A stretch of DNA of 54,468 bases from a bacterium. GTDB taxonomy: Bacteria > Planctomycetota > Planctomycetia > Pirellulales > Pirellulaceae. The number at the start of each line of letters is the position of its first letter. The stretch's first letter is position 1. The translations under genes were made by a program, and so were the position numbers. The notes beneath the pieces were generated by a model. It saw only the letters and a list, made by a program, of their open reading frames with translations. It was not told where the DNA came from and searched no databases. Below, in pieces: positions 37,101 through 48,192 of the stretch. The stretch is from positions 1 through 54,468 of the forward strand of contig JAUIGN010000060.1 of the NCBI GenBank assembly GCA_030430075.1, given 5' to 3'.

Positions 37101-38156
37101 GCTATCGGCGTTGCCCTGCTGGTCATCTTCGCGATCACGGTGGAGGTCGTGGTGACGCGTGTACATCGCCAACACGACGGGTTGTCCAACGCAGGTCCGA
37201 CGTACGGCCCCGAGTACAGCCGCCAGGTTTCGCTTGGATCGTGCGACGTCACGATCCCCGATCTTCATACCGAAGGTGAGATCGAACGTCCCCGGCTGGT
37301 GAAGCTGGAGATTGCAGAGGACCCGGAACGTCACATCGTTGTCAAGACCGTGCGGCCGTTGGAACCGGATGCGTTTTACACGGACTTGCGCGGCGAACTG
37401 GACCGCCGGGGCAACAGCATCCTCGTGTTCGTCCACGGCTACAACGTCTCGTTCGAATCGGCCGCCCGGCGGACGGCCCAGATGTCGCACGATCTCAAAC
37501 TGGCCGGTGCCCCGATCTTTTACAGTTGGCCTTCCCAAGCGAACTGGCGCAAATACCGGGTTGATGAGAAGAATGTCGAGCTGAGTGTTAACCAGCTCAA
37601 AACGTTCCTGCTCGATATCGCCCAGCGATCCGGTGCCGATACGGTGAATCTGATTGCCCATAGCATGGGCAACCGGGCCTTGACCAAGTCGCTGAAGGAG
37701 ATCGAGGTCAATTCGGAAGAGAACGACCAGCTTTTCAACCAGGTGATCCTGGCCGCACCGGATATCGACGCGGACGAGTTTCGCGAGCGGATTGCACCAG
37801 CGATCGTGTCCAAGGCCCGCAAGATTACGCTTTATGCGTCATCCAAGGATCTGGCACTGGCCGCATCGCGCGAATTCAATAGCGGCGACCCGCGAGCGGG
37901 AGATGCGGGAGACGACCTGGTGCTCGTCCCCGGAATTGACACGATCGATGTCTCGGCCGGAGAGACCAGCCTGCTGGGGCACTCGTACTATGGCGATAAC
38001 GTGTCGGTCCTCCATGACATTGAACTGCTGTTGCTTGGTCACCCGGCCGAGCAACGGCAGTTCCTCGAACCTTACCCCGAGTACGCGCCGACACACTGGT
38101 TGTTTCGACCGAATTCGATTGCCAGCCGCCCAACGTCCACCGAGACGCTGCGCTGA
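34131..38156 (+). CDS. HEAT-repeat protein fused to a DUF900 alpha/beta hydrolase with inserted TM pair
   Basis: 1341 residues; GTG 34131 or ATG 34140 are both possible. A signal peptide (TRLLCILLLASPAVVDA) is followed by HEAT/PBS-lyase-like repeats (~40-150 and ~245-760; VRxxAAxALGRI pattern, about 14 units) split by a proline-rich linker (~195-240). A Gly/Asp/Glu-rich linker (~790-930) leads to DUF900: VKVFYGTNRK near 935, FVHGYNVSFESAARRTAQ near 1100, nucleophile AHSMGNR near 1177, APDID near 1205 and GHSYYGDN near 1285 as acid and His candidates. Two transmembrane helices (~960-980 and ~990-1010) are inserted inside DUF900 between the FYGT motif and the core. The combination implies a membrane-tethered esterase with a HEAT scaffold; the substrate is unknown. 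Confidence 0.85.
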   Translation: MNEMCHPIASLKTQCTRLLCILLLASPAVVDAQPVEVRGRTIAQWCADLSHPNTVVRIEAAKLLGRLRAHAEPAVDPLVLALDDRNPDVRLYAATALGRIKHDPRKCLTALLDMLDDQDEHARFAAEWALARIAQEAARQPSTAEDAGELARLIGLAEKALAATARNHRHVDQLAEARRTLSEPIARQENVLPTVTPADPSRDNPAPSETVVVDPPPAGPAPARPDPPGAPAGPSPDGEPSPETPDVRELLADLQSDDQVAQLRAIHRLCDQKCAAELIQACREVGEFGFLRWHLTRGLVEIGEPAVPMLIDVLRDEDETLAADAARCLGEIRPPALTAIEPLLKVARDDLRSLWVREAAIRTIGDLGPAAVDGAGPGVVVTELVRFLEEDDHEELVATTARALGRIGTAATAAEPLLLRLLLDVDCSEDVRLSAATALPAVGPHSTACIDALTDVVNREVSPYFTAPVAEVLGEYGEAAAAAVPRLRELIELTTDEERRMVIQALAAIGPAADSSTPRLVECLVEGEESESVQVAAARALAQFGPEAVTALASKLEHPRHHVRATVVRGLVEMGQLAAPATRPLELRLLDQHEETEIQALAAVALGQIGAAARSAMPTLTRLLGDAEQALYVRAMAAVAIGRIDPDQGPALVAWLDDPRAEMRVAAAYALQRLPTPHPMALPTLIRELDDDAARGIAMRALGDFPDDSWPLLSEIAQDRSRNEQTRVACLSLLSESGTRALDPLLEALNDETLAEPAYWNLRDLGNAPMPRLVAAAQDEVNFTPQARESLRELIDELSGGIGGGDGDTYWTGGHALVDVADRGANRAMATAAPEMMEGALPPEMDIDEPNLRGGEMEAVAAPPAVDEPPATAARDDGELQPNSDATAMPGDGGAATPRPEEGSADRGEPEPKRNGAPAMSTADGVEPPTADAGYKTVKVFYGTNRKPVVAGTVPDTRILRLGRLFIAAGAIVMVAFVIRQLRRGAKRSAAIGVALLVIFAITVEVVVTRVHRQHDGLSNAGPTYGPEYSRQVSLGSCDVTIPDLHTEGEIERPRLVKLEIAEDPERHIVVKTVRPLEPDAFYTDLRGELDRRGNSILVFVHGYNVSFESAARRTAQMSHDLKLAGAPIFYSWPSQANWRKYRVDEKNVELSVNQLKTFLLDIAQRSGADTVNLIAHSMGNRALTKSLKEIEVNSEENDQLFNQVILAAPDIDADEFRERIAPAIVSKARKITLYASSKDLALAASREFNSGDPRAGDAGDDLVLVPGIDTIDVSAGETSLLGHSYYGDNVSVLHDIELLLLGHPAEQRQFLEPYPEYAPTHWLFRPNSIASRPTSTETLR

Positions 38157-38203
38157 CCGTTGCCGCCACAGAAACCGGCGACCGGCGAGGAGGCAGTGCT
38201 GCA

Positions 38204-38252
38204 GGTCATGCTGTGCATGACCTCGTGCGGCCTGGCTGCGTGTAGAAACGTG
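38204..38252 (+). repeat. Family 2 palindrome, subtype b
   Basis: GTCATGC-TGT-GCATGAC at 38205-38221, with a right flank nearly identical to that at 20539-20570 (TCGTGCGGCCTGGCTGCGTG). Confidence 0.75.
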
Positions 38253-38363
38253 GCGCCGACACCCTCCCACACGTCCACGCCACTGGACCTAAGGAAGCGA
38301 TGCCGGACGTGTCCCCTGGCTTGCTGTTGGTGCACAAGTCGTTCGCATCGCGTCGTGTTCCGA

Positions 38364-38433
38364 TGACCAGCGGGAGCGGAATACCAGGTCGCGGGCGCTA
38401 GCTCGCTCTTGGTTCGTGGCCCTGCCGCGTTAG
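38364..38433 (+). repeat. Family 3 nested-hairpin repeat
   Basis: GACCAGCGGGAGCGGA, GCGGGCGCTAGCTCGC, TTGGTTCGTGGCCCTGCC, GCGTTAG: same order as the copy at 52395, with changes. Confidence 0.7.
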
Positions 38434-38436
38434 AAT
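38409..38436 (+). promoter_or_regulatory. Candidate promoter for the PSCyt1/PSD gene, inside a family 3 repeat
   Basis: TTGGTT (38409-38414), 16-nt spacer, TAGAAT (38431-38436) in a GCGTTAGAAT context. Both boxes come from, or touch, the right end of the repeat. It would give a leader of about 110 nt before the ATG at 38553. Confidence 0.5.
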
Positions 38437-38552
38437 GGAGGAGCCGAACGGAGGCTGCCGCCGCGTTGTACGCAGGGGGCAAAGCCGCCGTCGACCCCGC
38501 CTGTTTCCAGCCCACCGCCTCGGAACGCGTGTTTTCGCGCGGCCTTCAAATC

Positions 38553-41500
38553 ATGAGCAATTCTGGTAGCGTGTTTGTCATTGGCCTGTTGCTGAGTTGC
38601 CTGGGGTTCGCCACGGGTGATTTTGCGGCCTCTGCCGATCTGGTCGCCCGCGAAGCGGATGAATCGCTGACATTCGAACGCGATATTCGGCCCATTTTCC
38701 GGGCTCATTGCTACGATTGCCATGGCGCGACGGAGGCGCTGGAAGGGAAACTCGACCTGCGGTTGGTCCGGTTGATGAAGGCCGGCGGTGACAGTGGGCC
38801 GGCCATGATTCCCGGTCGCCCTGAAGAGAGTTACCTGCTGGAGCGTTTGCGTGCGGGCGATATGCCGCCGGGCGACGGTCGCGTACCGGCTGCTGAGATA
38901 GCCGTTATCGAAGCATGGATTCGCGCCGGCGCCCCGACGGCGCGCCCGGAACCCGATTCGATCGGTCCCGGGCTTGGGATCACGCCCGAGGAGCGGGAGT
39001 TCTGGTCGTTTCAGCCGATCCAGCGGCCAGCTGTGGCGGAGCATGCGGCGGAGGCGCGGGTCCGCACTCCGGTCGATGCCTTGATCCTTTCCGCGATGCC
39101 GCCGGGACACCGGTTTGCACCCGACGCAGATCGGTTGACGCTCGTTCGCAGGGTCTACCTGGACCTGATCGGGTTGCCGCCAGCCTTGGAAGAGGTTCGC
39201 CGCTGGGAGACGAGCGATGATCCGCAATGGTACGAACGGCTGGTCGATGAGGTACTCGAATCGGAACGCTACGGCGAACGCTGGGCTCGACACTGGCTGG
39301 ATATCGCCGGCTACGCCGATTCGGAAGGGTATACGACCTCGGATGCGAATCGCGACTGGGCCTGGAAGTATCGTGATTGGGTGATTCGGGCCCTGAACGA
39401 TGACAAGCCCTTCGACCAATTCATCACGGAACAACTGGCCGGCGATGAACTGGCGGGGCCCCTTGAGGGCGATCTAACGGCGTCCCAGATCGACCTCCTC
39501 ACCGCGGTCGGCTTTCTGCGGATGGCCGCCGATGGGACCGGCAGCGGTGCCAACAACGACGAGGCCCGCAATCAGGTGATGACCGACACGATCAAGATCG
39601 TTTCGACGGCCTTGCTGGGCGTGAGTGTTCACTGTGCCCAGTGCCACGACCACCGCTACGATCCGATTCCACAAAGCGATTATTATTCGTTGCGGGCGAT
39701 TTTCGAGCCCGCCATCGATTGGAAGGCCTGGCGGACTCCGGCGCAGAAGCGAGTGTCGCTGTACACGCAAGCGGACCGCCAACAGGCCGCGGAAGTGGAA
39801 GCTGAGGTCAAGGTTGTCGCGGCGGAGAAAGCCGCCAGGCAGGCCGAGTACATGGCGGAAGCCCTGGAAACGGAACTCAAGAAGTATGACGAGCCGCTCC
39901 GCGGCCAACTCCAGGAGGCCTACCAGACGCCGGCTGCCAAGCGGACCGAGGCCCACAAAGCTTTGCTCAAAATGCATCCCAGCGTCAACATTACGCCGGG
40001 CAACCTGTATCAGTACATTGCCGCTTCGCGGGAAGCGCTGAAAAAGTTCGACGAGCGGATCAACGCGATTCGTGCGAAGAAACCGCCCGAAGCATTCTTG
40101 CGCACCTTGGTGGAACCGGCCAACCATCAACCCACGACGGCCCTGTTTCATCGGGGTGACTTTCGGCAACCGAAACAGGTCGTGGGACCGGCCGGGCTGA
40201 CGGTGGTCGCGCCGGTGGGCAAACGTCCGGAATTCCCGGCGGACGATCCGGACCGGCCGACCACGGGGCGACGCCTGGCATTCGCGCGATGGCTCACCGG
40301 CGGCTCCCACCCGCTCGTCCCGCGGGTCATCGTCAACCGCGTCTGGCTGCACCATTTCGGGAGGGGGCTGGTGGAAACGCCGGCGGATTTCGGCCGCCTG
40401 GGGACACCGCCCTCCCACCCGGAGTTGCTCGACTTTCTGGCCGACGAGTTCATGCGGCAAGGTTGGAGTCTCAAACGTCTGCATCGGCTGATAATGAGTT
40501 CGACCGTGTATCGTCAGTCGAGCGAGCTTGCGGATCCCGCCTTGCCGGCGTCAGCCTATGCTGCCAAACCGTTGATCCGCCTGGAGGCTGAGACGATTCG
40601 GGATCGCATGCTGGCCGTCTCCGGCGCGCTGGAAAGCACCATGTTTGGCCCGCCGGTTGCGATCAAGGAGGACGATACGGGCCAGGTGATTGTCGAAGAC
40701 CAGACGCGGCGGAGCCTCTACACGCGCGTTCGCCGCAGCCAGCCGGTGTCCTTGATGCGGGCCTTCGATGCGCCGGTCATGGAGACGAATTGCGAGAGTC
40801 GGTCGGTCTCCACCGTCGCAACCCAGTCCCTGATGCTTTTGAATAGCGAGTTCATTCTCAGCCAGGCCAGGCAGCTCGCGGCCCGTGCCGCGCGAGAAGC
40901 CGTTCCAGTGGATGACGCCGTGTCGGCAGCGCTGCCGACGTTGCCGTCACCCGACAGCGTGTGGGAATTCGGGTATGGACATTTTGACGCGGCAGCCAAC
41001 CAGACGCATTTTGACCCGCTCCCGCACTGGACCGGCAGCGCCTGGCAAGGTGGCCCGCAGTTGCCCGATGCGAAGATTGGCTGGGCCCTCCTGCGATCCG
41101 CAGGGGGACATGCGGGCAGCACGTCGACCATGAGCCCGATCCGGCGCTGGGTCGCGCCCCGCGATGGAGTCGTTCAGATTACCGGTCGCCTGAAACACGG
41201 CAGCGAGCACGGAAACGGCGTTCGCTGGCAGGTTGTGGCAAGTTCGCCCGGAGTCGTTCAAGAAGGAACGACGTTTCATTCCGAGCAGGACACCAAGGTC
41301 GAACAGCTCGATATTCAAAAGGGTCAGGTGATCGACTTCATTGTCGATTGTAACGGCAACGTCACCAGCGACAGTTTTACCTGGACGGTGACCGTGAGCC
41401 TGACATCCGCCGATGGGATGAAGGTCGACTATTCGAGCGACAAAGAGTTTCACGGCCCGCTCGAGACGAGCGCAACGGTGGTCGCCCAGGTGATTCGAGC

Positions 41501-41693
41501 CTGGCAACTGGCCCTCGGCCGCCAACCGACGGAGGAAGAGATTCACACCAGCGTTGACTTCGCCGCTCGCCAGATCGCTTACCTGCAAACCAACCCCGGA
41601 CAACTTCCGTCAGAAACATCCGCAACGCAGCAGGCACTGACGAACATTTGCCAAACTCTGTTGATCTGCAACGAGTTCCTCTACGTCGACTAA
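38553..41693 (+). CDS. PSCyt1-DUF1549-DUF1553 protein with a beta-rich insertion
   Basis: 1046 residues from the ATG at 38553 (signal peptide SVFVIGLLLSCLGFATGDFAASA). The PSCyt1 cytochrome domain has C-Y-D-C-H near 53 in the usual FRAHCYDCHG context. DUF1549 (~170-380) includes YGERWARHWLDIAGYADSEG and CAQCHDH near 362. A coiled coil (~405-450) and DUF1553 follow (PRVIVNRVWLHHFGRGLV, SHPELLDFLAD, SSTVYRQSSELAD). Between the DUF1553 segments ARQLAARAARE (~785) and QVIRAWQLALGRQP (~980) sits a ~170-residue insertion with a beta-sandwich look (WTGSAWQGGPQLPD, GVVQITGRLKHGSEHGNG), perhaps carbohydrate-binding. No DUF1501 gene is adjacent, unlike the module at 5923. Confidence 0.9.
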   Translation: MSNSGSVFVIGLLLSCLGFATGDFAASADLVAREADESLTFERDIRPIFRAHCYDCHGATEALEGKLDLRLVRLMKAGGDSGPAMIPGRPEESYLLERLRAGDMPPGDGRVPAAEIAVIEAWIRAGAPTARPEPDSIGPGLGITPEEREFWSFQPIQRPAVAEHAAEARVRTPVDALILSAMPPGHRFAPDADRLTLVRRVYLDLIGLPPALEEVRRWETSDDPQWYERLVDEVLESERYGERWARHWLDIAGYADSEGYTTSDANRDWAWKYRDWVIRALNDDKPFDQFITEQLAGDELAGPLEGDLTASQIDLLTAVGFLRMAADGTGSGANNDEARNQVMTDTIKIVSTALLGVSVHCAQCHDHRYDPIPQSDYYSLRAIFEPAIDWKAWRTPAQKRVSLYTQADRQQAAEVEAEVKVVAAEKAARQAEYMAEALETELKKYDEPLRGQLQEAYQTPAAKRTEAHKALLKMHPSVNITPGNLYQYIAASREALKKFDERINAIRAKKPPEAFLRTLVEPANHQPTTALFHRGDFRQPKQVVGPAGLTVVAPVGKRPEFPADDPDRPTTGRRLAFARWLTGGSHPLVPRVIVNRVWLHHFGRGLVETPADFGRLGTPPSHPELLDFLADEFMRQGWSLKRLHRLIMSSTVYRQSSELADPALPASAYAAKPLIRLEAETIRDRMLAVSGALESTMFGPPVAIKEDDTGQVIVEDQTRRSLYTRVRRSQPVSLMRAFDAPVMETNCESRSVSTVATQSLMLLNSEFILSQARQLAARAAREAVPVDDAVSAALPTLPSPDSVWEFGYGHFDAAANQTHFDPLPHWTGSAWQGGPQLPDAKIGWALLRSAGGHAGSTSTMSPIRRWVAPRDGVVQITGRLKHGSEHGNGVRWQVVASSPGVVQEGTTFHSEQDTKVEQLDIQKGQVIDFIVDCNGNVTSDSFTWTVTVSLTSADGMKVDYSSDKEFHGPLETSATVVAQVIRAWQLALGRQPTEEEIHTSVDFAARQIAYLQTNPGQLPSETSATQQALTNICQTLLICNEFLYVD

Positions 41694-41749
41694 CAAGCCA
41701 AAACCAGACCGGGGACCGGCCCGGTGTCGGAGTCGCCGTTCCGACCCCA

Positions 41750-41785
41750 TTCCATACGTCATGCCTTTCGGCATCCGCCCGGAAA
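41750..41785 (+). repeat. Family 2 palindrome, degenerate
   Basis: TACGTCATGCCTTTCGGCAT keeps the GTCATGC left arm but has lost most of the right arm. Confidence 0.45.
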
Positions 41786-41789
41786 TTCA

Positions 41790-41820
41790 TTAGCCGTCGG
41801 GCGTTAGCCCCGGTTCCGTC
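41790..41820 (+). repeat. Family 4 repeat
   Basis: TTAGCCGTCGGGCGTTAGCC followed by CCGGTTCCGTC. This is the best copy of the family. Confidence 0.75.
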
Positions 41821-41969
41821 GCAAGCTGCACACACCGGAGGCGAACGCGCTGCCGGCTGACAGGCGCGGCGTTCGCGGGGCGAAAGGCGACGCGATGGTT
41901 CCCATGTCCCCAAACGGCTCGCGCCGGGCTGGTCGACCGCCGTGCCGCCGCAATGGGGCAAGAGCCGGA

Positions 41970-45428
<3,459 letters not shown>

Positions 45429-46045
45429 GACGCTCACTCTTGCAATTCGTTACCCTTGAATCCGCCTCAGCGTGGAAGCTTGTCAGGACCGCTCGAAGTT
45501 GTCAATTGGCCCTGACGGCGGCGCCTGCCCGTCAGGCAATCGGGACGGGACGCGGCGGTTAGCAAACCGATGAGGTGGCAGGAAATACGCGTCTTGCGAT
45601 CCGTTTTTCCCGACGTTTGCCCCCACACAGCCCGTCCACGTGGCAAACCACGCCGTGGAAGTCCGGCGGGCCGACATGCAGGCCAGTCTGACGTGAATCC
45701 CCATCCTGCCCCCCTGTACGTCATGGCCCGCACGGAAGGCCAATGGCCCGAATAACACACCAGCCGCTGGGCATGACCGTTCGATTGGATTCCGCACTTC
45801 CTCGGGTCACGCCTTGCAAGACATTCCGCACTTAACGGATTCCCTGGCGGCAATACCCCTCGATCGGATTTCGTACGTCGTTGTTTTCCAATCAGGGTCG
45901 CGGGGATGAGCGCACAGGAAAGTTGTGCAGGCAGTCGAACGCTCGCCGTGGCAGCTCAATGCGCGTCGAGCAACGTTCAGCGGTTCCAAGCGGTGTGATA
46001 GACTGAGCACGGGCCAACGCCGAAATGCCACGGGAATGTTGAACA
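45429..46045. other. Intergenic region with a family 2 repeat
   Basis: 617 bp between divergent genes. The family 2 copy lies at 45770-45832 and a partial relative (CGATCGGATTTCGTACGTCG) at 45858-45877. Nothing recognised in 45429-45760. No clear promoter was found for the P1 peptidase gene; TAGACT near 46000 is a weak candidate -10. Confidence 0.5.
45770..45832 (+). repeat. Family 2 palindromic repeat, diverged
   Basis: TTGGATTCCGCACTTCC, then GTCACGC-CTT-GCAAGAC (45807-45823), then ATTCCGCACTT. It clearly shows the direct repeats flanking the palindrome. Confidence 0.7.
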
Positions 46046-47326
46046 ATGGTTCGTTGTACCGTCTTGCTGCTCGCCGCGTTCTCAGCCATTCATGCCGATC
46101 GTGCTCCGGCCGACGAGCCGGACAAGGCGGCGCCGGCAGTTGCCCGACCTCGATTGAGAGATCTCGGGATCACGATCGGCGTGTTGCCGACGGGGCCCAA
46201 CAATTCACTTACCGACGTTGCCGGCGTTCAGGTCGGGCATCAGACCATTGTCCGAGGGGACTCGATCCGCACCGGTGTCACCGCGGTCAGGCCTCATCCG
46301 GGAAACGTATTTCTGCAGAAAGTGCCCGCGGCGGTGCACGTCGCGAACGGGTTCGGCAAGTTCGTCGGCACGACCCAGATCGACGAGCTTGGCGTCATCG
46401 AAACGCCCATTGTGTTGACGAATACCTTGAGTACCTTCGCCGCCGCCGACGCGCTCGTCGGCTGGACCTTAGACCAGCCGGGTTGCGAATCAGTCAGGTC
46501 GGTCAACCCGGTTGTTGGCGAATGCAACGATGGGTACCTGAATGACATTCGGCAGCGACGAGTTCGGGCGGAAGACGTCGTTGCGGCGATTCGTGACGCG
46601 CATTCGGGACCGGTCGCCGAAGGTTGCCTGGGAGCCGGTACGGGAGTTCGCTGCATGGGCTGGAAAGGCGGCATCGGCAGTTCGTCTCGCAGACTGCCGG
46701 AACAACTCGGCGGTTACACGGTAGGTGTGCTTGTCCAGTCAAACTTCGGCGGCTCGCTGACGGTCGCGGGGGCGCCTGTCGGTCGGGAGTTGGGCCGGTA
46801 TTATCTGAAAAACGAAACGCGAACACAGGAACACGGATCCTGTATCGTCATCGTCGCGACGGACGCACCACTGGATGCTCGTCGCCTCAAGCGATTGGCT
46901 CGACGCGCGCCGCTGGGATTGGCCGCAGCCGGCTCGCCGATCTCACACGGCAGCGGCGACTACGTGCTCGCCTTTTCGACGGCCGGCGAAGTGCGGACAG
47001 CTTATGAAGCGAAGGAGGCGCGGGAGGGGGCAGTCGCGTTGCTTCGCGACGATCAATTGTCTCCGCTGTTTCAGGCGGTAAGGGATGCCACGGAGGAAGC
47101 CGTCGTCAACAGCATGTTGCAAGCTGCCACGACCACCGGTTACCGCGGACGTACGGTCGAAGCGATCGATCCAGCCAAGGTCACTGAAGTCTGCCGCAAA
47201 CATGGTGTCGTGGTGACCCACAAGCCGGCGACCGTACCGTGGCCCTGCAGGCGACAAGCGAATATAGTTAAAATGTTAACGAATGCGAACGTACTTCGTC
47301 TTTCCTGTCGAGACCAGACACCATGA
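46046..47326 (+). CDS. P1 family peptidase (DmpA/BapA-type aminopeptidase), secreted
   Basis: 426 residues with a signal peptide (MVRCTVLLLAAFSAIHA). The mature part follows the DmpA fold, an N-terminal-nucleophile hydrolase that self-cleaves: LRDLGITIGVLPTGPNNSLTDVAGVQVGH, TGVTAVRPH, NGFGKFVGTTQIDELG, ETPIVLTNTL, GAGTGVRCMGWKGGIGSSSR, VLVQSNFGG. The autocleavage site and nucleophile are the Ser in GSCIVIVATDAPL near 270. Family members release N-terminal (D- or beta-) amino acids from peptides. The C-terminal ~25 residues look unlike the family. The stop overlaps the next start as ATGA, giving a coupled operon with the MBL-fold gene and the MarR gene. Confidence 0.9.
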   Translation: MVRCTVLLLAAFSAIHADRAPADEPDKAAPAVARPRLRDLGITIGVLPTGPNNSLTDVAGVQVGHQTIVRGDSIRTGVTAVRPHPGNVFLQKVPAAVHVANGFGKFVGTTQIDELGVIETPIVLTNTLSTFAAADALVGWTLDQPGCESVRSVNPVVGECNDGYLNDIRQRRVRAEDVVAAIRDAHSGPVAEGCLGAGTGVRCMGWKGGIGSSSRRLPEQLGGYTVGVLVQSNFGGSLTVAGAPVGRELGRYYLKNETRTQEHGSCIVIVATDAPLDARRLKRLARRAPLGLAAAGSPISHGSGDYVLAFSTAGEVRTAYEAKEAREGAVALLRDDQLSPLFQAVRDATEEAVVNSMLQAATTTGYRGRTVEAIDPAKVTEVCRKHGVVVTHKPATVPWPCRRQANIVKMLTNANVLRLSCRDQTP

Positions 47327-48192
47327 ATTGTACCAACACGGCAGTTGCGGTCGGCATGCTTTGTTCTTGTCTTATCCCAGCGAGGGTTCCTGCGGATGAA
47401 CCCAATGGTGCTGAGTCTCAACCCGAACTGGAGATTCGTGTGGTCTTCGACAACACGTCGGCACGCGCAGACTTAAGCCGGTCGTGGGGTTTTTCTGCCG
47501 TGGTCGATTTCCGCGGACACCGCGTCTTGTTTGACGCTGGCAGCGATCCGATCCTGCTCTTGGAACATTTGGAGAAGATGCAGATTAACCCGACCACGAT
47601 CGAGCACGCGGTCATCTCCCACCAGCACGGTGATCACTTGAGGGGCGTGTATTGGGTCTTTGAGAAGAACCCGACGATGACGGTTCACTTTCTGGATTGT
47701 TTTCCGGACGAGGCATTTCGCCGTGCCACGGCGGTGAAGATGATGCCGCGCCGAGTGACGGGGCCATTTGAAGTGGTACCGGGTGTGCATTCCACCGGAA
47801 TTGTGGACGGCCTGCCCCCGGAACAGTCGTTGGCAATTGAAACATCTCAAGGGTTGGTGATGATTGTCGGCTGCTCGCATCCAGGTCTCGTCAAATTGGT
47901 CGAGACGGTCGAGATGCAGCGGAAGAAGGACACGGTCCGCCTGCTGTTGGGCGGCTTTCACATGTTGAGAGCCAATCCGGAGCAGATCAAGACGACGATC
48001 ACCCGTCTTCAAGCGTTGCAGGTCACGACCGTCCTCCCGGCACACTGCTCGGGTGATCTGGCAAAGGATCTCTTTCAACAGAGGTATGGTGAGCAGTTTC
48101 ACACGGTCGGCGCGGGGCGTCGAATCGTGCTTGAAAATGGACAATTCGTTGTCACCACTCTGCCGGTCGAACGTGCAGCCGACAGCCAATGA
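47323..48192 (+). CDS. MBL-fold metallohydrolase (COG1237-like), secreted
   Basis: 289 residues. The N-terminus has a short signal-like stretch (VAVGMLCSCLIPARVPA). The metal-binding motif HQHGDH lies near 101-106 (VISHQHGDHLRG), with CSHPG near 185, GGFHM near 210 and LPAHCSGD near 237 completing the metallo-beta-lactamase set. The arrangement fits the COG1237 group that includes enzymes named for dihydropterin-linked ribofuranosyl aminobenzene phosphate synthase, but most members have unknown substrates. It is translationally coupled on both sides: ATGA overlap with the P1 peptidase stop and ATGA overlap into the MarR start. Substrate unknown. Confidence 0.88.
   Translation: MNCTNTAVAVGMLCSCLIPARVPADEPNGAESQPELEIRVVFDNTSARADLSRSWGFSAVVDFRGHRVLFDAGSDPILLLEHLEKMQINPTTIEHAVISHQHGDHLRGVYWVFEKNPTMTVHFLDCFPDEAFRRATAVKMMPRRVTGPFEVVPGVHSTGIVDGLPPEQSLAIETSQGLVMIVGCSHPGLVKLVETVEMQRKKDTVRLLLGGFHMLRANPEQIKTTITRLQALQVTTVLPAHCSGDLAKDLFQQRYGEQFHTVGAGRRIVLENGQFVVTTLPVERAADSQ

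Larger units (their letters stand above)
38157..38552. other. Intergenic region with family 2b and family 3 repeats and a promoter
   Basis: 396 bp. Family 2b lies at 38204-38252, family 3 at 38364-38433, and a promoter-like pair overlaps the right end of the latter. From 38437 to 38552 lies a probable 5' leader. Confidence 0.6.
41694..41969. other. Convergent intergenic region with repeat copies
   Basis: 276 bp between converging genes, with a degenerate family 2 palindrome (41758-41774) followed at once by a family 4 copy (41790-41820). No terminator hairpin with a T-run was seen for either gene. Confidence 0.55.
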
